A stretch of DNA of 28,791 bases, taken from assembly GCA_003599475.1 (NCBI GenBank), contig QZKK01000053.1:1-28791 (forward strand), given 5' to 3'. Shown here piece after piece: positions 23,824 to 28,791 of the stretch (the first letter of the stretch is position 1; every line of letters starts with the position of its first letter). Under the pieces are notes generated by a model that saw only the letters and a program-made list of their open reading frames with translations, did no database searches and was not told the origin of the DNA. The translations under genes and the position numbers were made by a program. This stretch comes from Desulfobacteraceae bacterium. Lineage in GTDB: Bacteria; Desulfobacterota; Desulfobacteria; Desulfobacterales; SURF-15.

Positions 23824-23873
23824 CGTGTAGCGTGTAACACAAGGCGCGTTCCGCAATTCGAACACGCAACCCG
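23824..23873. repeat. Heptad units in approximate inverted arrangement
   Basis: CGTGTAG and CGTGTAA (23824-23837), then ACACGCAACCCG at 23862-23873, which pairs with the left side at about 10 of 12 positions. It ends just before the start of the CoA-transferase gene (23888). It lies 61 bases after the array pair at 23685; the sequence between holds no recognised signal. Confidence 0.45.
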
Positions 23874-23887
23874 GCAGGAATCGAAGG

Positions 23888-25804
23888 ATGCAATCCGACA
23901 AGTTCAGTTACTGGGCAGATAATTTTGTCGAGAAAAAACGTTCGGTCGAGGAGGCGGTCCGAATGATCCGAGCCGGGCAGAGGGTCTTTATCGGATCCTC
24001 CTGCGGAGAGCCTCAGTATCTTGTCCATGAATTCGCCAAGGCAGCCGATACGCTCAAAGATGTTGAGATCGTCCGGCTGCTCGTCCTTGAAACGACGCCT
24101 CTGACGCTCATTGCCGATAAAACCCGCGGCCACACGATCAACATCCGATCCTTTTACTTGGGATCCGCCAAACCGCATGGATTGGCGAAAAACATGCGAT
24201 TCATCACACCGGTGAACCTTTCCGCCGTGCCGAAGCTGTTCAAAAGCCGGCAGCTCCCGATTCATGTGGCCCTGGTTCAGGCGACACCTCCGGATGATTT
24301 TGGATGGATGAGCCTGGGCGTTTCGGTCGACATCACTTTGGCTGCGGTCATGTCTGCCGATCTCGTCATCGTTCAGGTCAATTCGTATATGCCGCGTGTG
24401 CTCGGGCGCAGTTTCATCCATGTCAACGACGTGGATGTGGTGGTTCAGCACGATGAGCCGCTGCTGACCATCGGGGATATGCCGGAATCGGAAGCCGCCT
24501 ATACCATTGCCAGACTGATTCCGCGGCTCATCGACGACGGATCCACCATCCAGATCAGCCTGGGTACGACCCCGCAGGCGGTCCTGATGGCCCTGAAAGA
24601 TAAAAACGACCTCGGCATCCATACCCAGTATCTGACCGACGATATCATGCACCTGGTCTCCCGGGGCGTGATCACCAACCGCAGGAAAGGGTTCAACGAG
24701 GGCAAACTGGTGGCCAGCAGCGCGATCGGAAGCCAAAGGCTTTACGAATTTCTGGACGACAATCCGGCCATCGAATTCCATCCGTCCGATTACGTCAATC
24801 ATCCGGGCATCATCTCCCGGCATTATAAAATGGTATCGATCAACGTGGCCATGACCATGGACCTGACGGGGCAGGTCGCAGCAGACGCGCTTCCGCTCAA
24901 TTACTTTTCCGGCGTTACCGGAATGCTTGATTTTTTCAGAGGTTCGGCGCAGGCGGAAGGGGGCAAATCGATTCTTTTGATTCCGGCAACCTCCCAGCAT
25001 GGGAAAAAGAGCCGTATCGTTTCCATGTTGACCGATACCGCCGTGGTGGTTCCCCGGGGGGATGTACACTATGTCGTATCGGAGTACGGAGCGGTCAATC
25101 TGTTCGGAAAAAGCTATCAGGAGCGGGCGATGGCGATGATCAGCATCGCACATCCGGATTTTCGGGACGAGCTGTTCTTCGAGGCCAAGAAGATGGGCCT
25201 TCTGAGTCCTCAGCGGACGTTGAAGGAATCCATCCACGGTGTATATCCTGTCAAGTTCGAAGAGACGCTGGAGATCGAAGGACAGCAGGTGACCGTCCGC
25301 CCGGCCAAACCGGTGGACGAGCGCCGGATTCAGGAGCATTTTTACAGCCTGGACAAGGATGATGTCGTCTTCCGGTTCTTTCATGAAAAATCGACCTTCT
25401 TCCGCGAGGAGGTGGAGGGGTTGTCCCAGATCGACTATATCAAGAACCTGACCATCGTGGCGGTGGTTGGCGAATTCGGCTTCGGACAGGTGGTTTCAAT
25501 CGGTGAATATCTGCTTGATCCGGAAGTCAACATGGCCGAGATCGCCTTCTCCGTGAGCAGGGACTGGCAGGGCAGGGGACTCGGCACGATGATCATCCGA
25601 AAGCTTGCGGAAGCCGCCCGTGAAAACGACATTTCTGGGTTTTATGCATACACAACTGTTCAGAACCGGGCGATGATGGCGCTTTTTGAAAAGCTGCCCT
25701 ATCGGGTTGACACTTCCTTCGATGATGAGGTTGTGAAACTGAGCTGCAGATTCGACGAGCGGAAGGAGCCCAATGCCAACCGTAGTTTTTCAGCCCCACA
25801 ATAA
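23888..25804 (+). CDS. Acetyl-CoA hydrolase/CoA-transferase fused to a GNAT acetyltransferase
   Basis: A 638-residue cytoplasmic two-domain protein. Residues about 5-430 are a family I CoA-transferase of the acetyl-CoA hydrolase/4-hydroxybutyrate CoA-transferase group, with the catalytic Glu (Glu399) in VSEYGAVNLFGKS and ISLGTTPQAVL and GGSA-like turns in the body. Residues about 470-620 are a GNAT domain with the acetyl-CoA loop RDWQGRGLGTMII and the strand EIAFSVS. The GNAT part may modify an enzyme or a small molecule, and the combination may link acyl-CoA metabolism to protein acetylation; this is inference. The ATG at 23888 follows CGAAGG. The gene overlaps the corrinoid activator gene by 32 bases, whose Shine-Dalgarno GGAAGGAG lies inside it. 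Confidence 0.9.
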   Translation: MQSDKFSYWADNFVEKKRSVEEAVRMIRAGQRVFIGSSCGEPQYLVHEFAKAADTLKDVEIVRLLVLETTPLTLIADKTRGHTINIRSFYLGSAKPHGLAKNMRFITPVNLSAVPKLFKSRQLPIHVALVQATPPDDFGWMSLGVSVDITLAAVMSADLVIVQVNSYMPRVLGRSFIHVNDVDVVVQHDEPLLTIGDMPESEAAYTIARLIPRLIDDGSTIQISLGTTPQAVLMALKDKNDLGIHTQYLTDDIMHLVSRGVITNRRKGFNEGKLVASSAIGSQRLYEFLDDNPAIEFHPSDYVNHPGIISRHYKMVSINVAMTMDLTGQVAADALPLNYFSGVTGMLDFFRGSAQAEGGKSILLIPATSQHGKKSRIVSMLTDTAVVVPRGDVHYVVSEYGAVNLFGKSYQERAMAMISIAHPDFRDELFFEAKKMGLLSPQRTLKESIHGVYPVKFEETLEIEGQQVTVRPAKPVDERRIQEHFYSLDKDDVVFRFFHEKSTFFREEVEGLSQIDYIKNLTIVAVVGEFGFGQVVSIGEYLLDPEVNMAEIAFSVSRDWQGRGLGTMIIRKLAEAARENDISGFYAYTTVQNRAMMALFEKLPYRVDTSFDDEVVKLSCRFDERKEPNANRSFSAPQ

Positions 25805-27728
25805 GAAGGTGACGGTGCCGTCCGGTGAGACGCTGCTCCGTGCGGCCCTGGAAGCGGGCGTACATATCAACGCTTCCTGCGGCGGAGAAGGGGTCTGCGG
25901 CAAATGCCGGGTGATTATCGAAGAAGGTGTCGTCGAGGGAGGAATCACCGAGAAACTCAGCCGGGAAGACAGGGAGAAGGGATACCGGCAGGCCTGCAGC
26001 GCCTTGGTAATAACCGACCTTCTCGTTCGCGTTCCCGTCGAATCGGACCTGAGCTCAAAAACCCTCAACATGCAGGCCACTCCCCGGCGGACGGCCCGAA
26101 TCCGCCAGTTCAATCTCGAAGAGCTCAAGGAAGAAGGGCTGTTCGTACCCCCGGTGGAAAAGGTTTACCTCGAACTGCCCGAACCGACCGTACAGGACAA
26201 TCTGCCCGATGTCACGCGGTTGGTCAGCTATCTGAAGCTCAAACAGAACGAGCACCGGCTGGAGGTGGATCTTTCGGTGATCCGGAAAATTCCCGAAGTC
26301 CTCAGAACAGGCGGATTCAAAGTGACCGCAACCCTTGCCCGGCCGGTGCGCGACAACGGCAAGACCCGGATCATCAACATTCAGGCGGGGGACAAGACGG
26401 ATCGGAATTATGCCGTGGCCGTCGATATCGGCACCACCACGGTCTTCGGTGAGGTGATCGATCTGAAAACGGGCGAAAGTCTAAGCCAGCACGGGGAGTT
26501 CAATGGACAGATCAGCTATGGGGAGGATGTCATCACCCGGATCGTCTACGCCGAGAAGCCGGGAGGTTTGAAGACGCTGCACGAGGTGGTCGTCAAAACC
26601 ATCAACAAGGTTTTGAAGAGGATCATTCAGCGCGCCGGAATCGATCCGGATGAGATCTCCACCGTCACACTGGCCGGAAACACCACCATGACCCAGCTGA
26701 TGTTGCGGATCGATCCACGCCATATCCGGCGCTCCCCATACGTTCCTGCAGCCACCCTGTATCCACCCCTGAGAGCCGCCGACCTCGGTCTGGACCTGGC
26801 CGATCATGTAACCGCCCTTGTCTATCCGGCCGTATCCAGCTACGTGGGGGGGGACATCGTGGCCGGGGTGATGGGCTCCGGCATGTACCGCACCGAGGCT
26901 CTCACCCTCTATATGGACATCGGAACGAATGCCGAGATCGTCATCGGAAACAGAGACTGGCTGGCCTGTGCCGCCTGTTCGGCTGGGCCGGCCTTTGAAG
27001 GAGGCGGCATCAAGCTGGGCATGAGGGCGACTGAAGGAGCGATCGAAGACTTTTCGATCGACCCGCTGACGCTTGAGCCCATGAACATTACCATCGGAAA
27101 CGTAAGGCCCAAGGGGATCTGCGGCTCCGGCCTCATTACCGCGGTCGCCACCATGTTCGAGATGGGGATCATCGACAACAAGGGAAAATTCGATCGAAAC
27201 CTTAAGACCGATCGGATCCGGGAGGTCGACGGCGTCTATGAGTATGTGCTCGCCTGGGCCGGTGAAACGCAGATCCAAAGAGACGTCGTCTTGACGGAGC
27301 CGGATATCGAAAATCTCATCCGAGCCAAGGGCGCAATGTATAGCGGCTTCATGACGCTGCTGGAAGAGGTGGGGCTCGGTTTCAACGACGTCGAACGGAT
27401 CATTCTCGCCGGCGGTTTCGGCAGCTTCGTCGATCTTGAAAAGGCCATGACCATCGGCCTGCTGCCGGAGACCGACCCGCAGAAGGTGATCTTCATCGGG
27501 AACGGCTCTCTGATGGGGGCGCGGATGAGCTCCCTGACGAACCGCATCCGCAAGGATGTGGTGGAAGTGACCAAGAAGATGACCAATTTCGAGCTTTCTG
27601 AAACGACCTCCTACATGGATCATTATGTGGCCGCACTCTTTCTGCCGCATACGGACATCGATCATTTCCCGAATCTGAAGCAACGGCTGCAGGCAAGAAA
27701 GGAGGCGAAGCAGGCGGGCCGAGGCTGA
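25773..27728 (+). CDS. acsV: Corrinoid protein reductive activator (RACo/AcsV-like, DUF4445)
   Basis: A 651-residue protein with an N-terminal 2Fe-2S ferredoxin domain (Cys36, Cys42, Cys45 in CGGEGVCGKC, and Cys75 in QACSAL), a linker, and an ASKHA ATPase-like domain starting near residue 215 with VAVDIGTTTVFGE, VTLAGNTTM, LYMDIGTNAEIVIG, KGICGSGLI and ILAGGFGSF. Such proteins use ATP to drive reduction of inactive Co(II) corrinoid. Because the next gene is cdhD, coding for a subunit of the corrinoid iron-sulfur protein, that protein is the likely target, as for RACo of Carboxydothermus. Methyltransferase-system activators (RamA-like) are the alternative. It is translationally coupled to the CoA-transferase gene by overlap. 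Confidence 0.88.
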   Translation: MPTVVFQPHNKKVTVPSGETLLRAALEAGVHINASCGGEGVCGKCRVIIEEGVVEGGITEKLSREDREKGYRQACSALVITDLLVRVPVESDLSSKTLNMQATPRRTARIRQFNLEELKEEGLFVPPVEKVYLELPEPTVQDNLPDVTRLVSYLKLKQNEHRLEVDLSVIRKIPEVLRTGGFKVTATLARPVRDNGKTRIINIQAGDKTDRNYAVAVDIGTTTVFGEVIDLKTGESLSQHGEFNGQISYGEDVITRIVYAEKPGGLKTLHEVVVKTINKVLKRIIQRAGIDPDEISTVTLAGNTTMTQLMLRIDPRHIRRSPYVPAATLYPPLRAADLGLDLADHVTALVYPAVSSYVGGDIVAGVMGSGMYRTEALTLYMDIGTNAEIVIGNRDWLACAACSAGPAFEGGGIKLGMRATEGAIEDFSIDPLTLEPMNITIGNVRPKGICGSGLITAVATMFEMGIIDNKGKFDRNLKTDRIREVDGVYEYVLAWAGETQIQRDVVLTEPDIENLIRAKGAMYSGFMTLLEEVGLGFNDVERIILAGGFGSFVDLEKAMTIGLLPETDPQKVIFIGNGSLMGARMSSLTNRIRKDVVEVTKKMTNFELSETTSYMDHYVAALFLPHTDIDHFPNLKQRLQARKEAKQAGRG

Positions 27729-27756
27729 GCACAGCATGTTTTTTCCCTCTCGAAAA

Positions 27757-27798
27757 ATCTAAAACCTAAAACCTAAAACCTAAAATCTGAAATCGAAA
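27757..27798. repeat. Heptad-period array between acsV-like gene and cdhD
   Basis: Six units with strict 7-base spacing: ATCTAAA, ACCTAAA (three times), ATCTGAA and ATCGAAA. It is the longest clean array in the window. It begins 29 bases after the activator stop and ends 17 bases before the candidate promoter. Confidence 0.8.
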
Positions 27799-27815
27799 AT
27801 TAATTCGGCTTTCTA

Positions 27816-27844
27816 TTGACAAATCCAAGAGATCCATATAGGTT
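27816..27844 (+). promoter_or_regulatory. Candidate promoter for cdhD
   Basis: A consensus TTGACA (27816-27821) is followed at 15 bases by TATAGG (27837) or at 17 bases by TAGGTT (27839). It implies that cdhD has its own transcription start, with a leader of about 235 bases, besides read-through from the upstream operon. Confidence 0.4.
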
Positions 27845-27967
27845 TACTCCTTTGGTTTTTCGGAAGATAAAGCCCCCTGTATTCCCGAGCCGCGGGTGGA
27901 AGGCGGTATCTGCAAGTCATCATTCAGGCGATCCATCTGCCGATGCAGAAAAGAAAAATCTTCCCAT

Positions 27968-28080
27968 GAAAGGAGGCTGAGATTGCAATCACAGGGATTC
28001 GGTAGCTCCTTTCGCATTCGGAACGCATCCTGGAAATGCGGAAGCGATCGATTCATTAACTTTTTCAATCCACAAGGAGG
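27968..28080 (+). promoter_or_regulatory. Leader with competing Shine-Dalgarno/anti-Shine-Dalgarno pairings
   Basis: GAAAGGAG (27968-27975) is exactly complementary to CTCCTTTC (28006-28013). The same anti-element can pair six bases with AAGGAG (28074-28079), the Shine-Dalgarno of cdhD. The first Shine-Dalgarno is followed at 6 bases by a TTG (27983) opening a 40-codon frame that ends at 28105, 20 bases inside cdhD. Mutually exclusive hairpins plus an overlapping leader frame are a pattern of translational control. No known riboswitch motif, such as a B12 box, was recognised. Confidence 0.4.
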
Positions 28081-28085
28081 CCAAA

Positions 28086-28791
28086 TTGGGTTTCGACGTT
28101 TATAAAGAAAAATATTCCGGCGGGATCAAGGAGATTGTGCTCGGCAAGGGCGACAGCGCCATTGCCGTAGGCGGAGAAACCGCATATCCGTTCTATTCTT
28201 TCGAAGGGAAGATGCCCAACAAGCCCAAAATCGCAATGGAAGTCTGGGACACCGAGCCGGAGGACTGGCCGGAGTCGGCTCTTGCGCCTTTTAAAGATGT
28301 CGTTTCGGACCCGGCGCGTTGGGCGAAAAAATGCGTGGATGAGTACGGTGCGGACATGATCGCACTCCAGCTCAAAAGCACGGACCCCAATTCCAAGAAT
28401 GCATCGGCCGAATCGGCAGCCGAAACGGTCAAGAAGGTTCTTGCCGCAGTGAAGGTGCCGCTGATCGTCTGGGGGACCGCCAACGTTCAAAAAGACGAAG
28501 AAGTATTGAAAAAAGTGGCGGAAGAATGCCAGGGAAAAAACCTGATCCTAGGCCCTGTGGAAGATAAAAACCACAAGGGAATCGGCGCAAGCGCCATGGG
28601 CTACGGCCACACCATCATATCTTCCTCTCCGATCGATGTGAACCTCGCAAAACAGATCAACATCCTTCTGGAAAACCTTGGAATGCCCATGACCCGGATG
28701 GTCATCGATCCGACCACAGGCGGCCTGGGATACGGAATGGAATACTCCTTCTCGGTGATGGAGCGCATCCGGATGGCTTCGCTGACCCAGG
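28086..28791 (+). CDS. cdhD: CODH/ACS corrinoid iron-sulfur protein small subunit (CdhD/AcsD), partial
   Basis: The frame opens with TTG at 28086, 5 bases after AAGGAGG, and stays open to the right edge, giving the first 235 residues. It reads GFDVYKEKYSGGIKEIVLG, KIAMEVWDTEPEDWP, DMIALQLKSTDPN, VPLIVWGTAN, NLILGPVEDKNHKGIG and MVIDPTTGGLGYGMEY, the TIM-barrel subunit of the corrinoid iron-sulfur protein (delta subunit of acetyl-CoA decarbonylase/synthase). This protein carries the methyl group to or from acetyl-CoA synthase in the Wood-Ljungdahl pathway. The non-ATG start and missing end make it easy to overlook. The preceding activator gene fits this role. Rest of the CODH/ACS cluster presumably lies to the right. 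Confidence 0.92.
   Translation, partial: MGFDVYKEKYSGGIKEIVLGKGDSAIAVGGETAYPFYSFEGKMPNKPKIAMEVWDTEPEDWPESALAPFKDVVSDPARWAKKCVDEYGADMIALQLKSTDPNSKNASAESAAETVKKVLAAVKVPLIVWGTANVQKDEEVLKKVAEECQGKNLILGPVEDKNHKGIGASAMGYGHTIISSSPIDVNLAKQINILLENLGMPMTRMVIDPTTGGLGYGMEYSFSVMERIRMASLTQ

Noticed and set aside
23696..25384. 562-codon open frame on the minus strand
   Set aside because: It is antisense to the CoA-transferase/GNAT gene, which has clear family motifs; the antisense product shows none.
3438..27798. CRISPR array as an explanation of the repeats
   Set aside because: Units are 7 bases, contiguous and degenerate, with no spacers of constant length and no cas genes nearby.
27729..28085. Cobalamin riboswitch upstream of cdhD
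   Set aside because: The corrinoid context invites it, but no B12-box-like sequence or typical fold could be found by eye; only Shine-Dalgarno pairings were seen.

Overview
The window looks like chromosomal DNA from an anaerobic deltaproteobacterium (Desulfobacterota, sulfate-reducer or syntroph type). This rests on gene content: a CODH/ACS corrinoid-protein subunit gene (cdhD/acsD) next to a ferredoxin-ASKHA corrinoid activator, a selenocysteine-containing SelD, a TAXI-type fused TRAP transporter with DUF1850, a remnant of a tungsten-type aldehyde:ferredoxin oxidoreductase, and iron-dependent alcohol dehydrogenase and malate/lactate-type dehydrogenases. No rRNA, tRNA, CRISPR array, intact insertion sequence or phage gene was recognised.

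Layout. 1-3430: DUF1850 protein (cut by the left edge) and a 919-residue fused TRAP permease. 3549-5830: stress genes. These are a cold-shock protein with a long leader, a divergent tandem ribbon-helix-helix-like protein, and a two-gene Hsp20 operon. The divergent promoters each carry the same 15-bp operator-like box. 5830-7560: orphan soluble PAS histidine kinase. 7861-12509: catabolic genes MmgE/PrpD, Ldh_2 dehydrogenase and Fe-ADH, then a stub of AOR and a small MamC-like membrane protein. 12524-16228 (minus): two ABC-2 exporters in tandem, the second ATPase lacking an obvious start codon, with a DUF4143 remnant between them. 16401-16991: archaemetzincin-like protease. 17014-18937 (minus): selD (in-frame UGA) and a HAD phosphatase. 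19206-21196: second Ldh_2 dehydrogenase and a TatD hydrolase. 21200-23597 (minus): parvulin-type foldase and RmuC. 23888-28791: CoA-transferase/GNAT fusion, corrinoid activator (AcsV/RACo-like) and the start of cdhD, which runs off the right edge.

The most unusual feature is distributed. About a dozen gene junctions carry short, degenerate tandem arrays, nearly all with a 7-bp period but with different unit sequences (for example GAACGCT, ATCTAAA, GGTTTCA, ACTCGTA). Several occur as inverted pairs around a short core. Some supply the stop codon of the gene they follow, and one sits where an ABC ATPase should have its start codon. They resemble in principle the heptameric STRR sequences of heterocystous cyanobacteria. 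The second strongest signals are the divergent Hsp20 operator pair and the Sec-encoding selD.

All identifications are from reading the sequence and from memory of protein families; no search was run.
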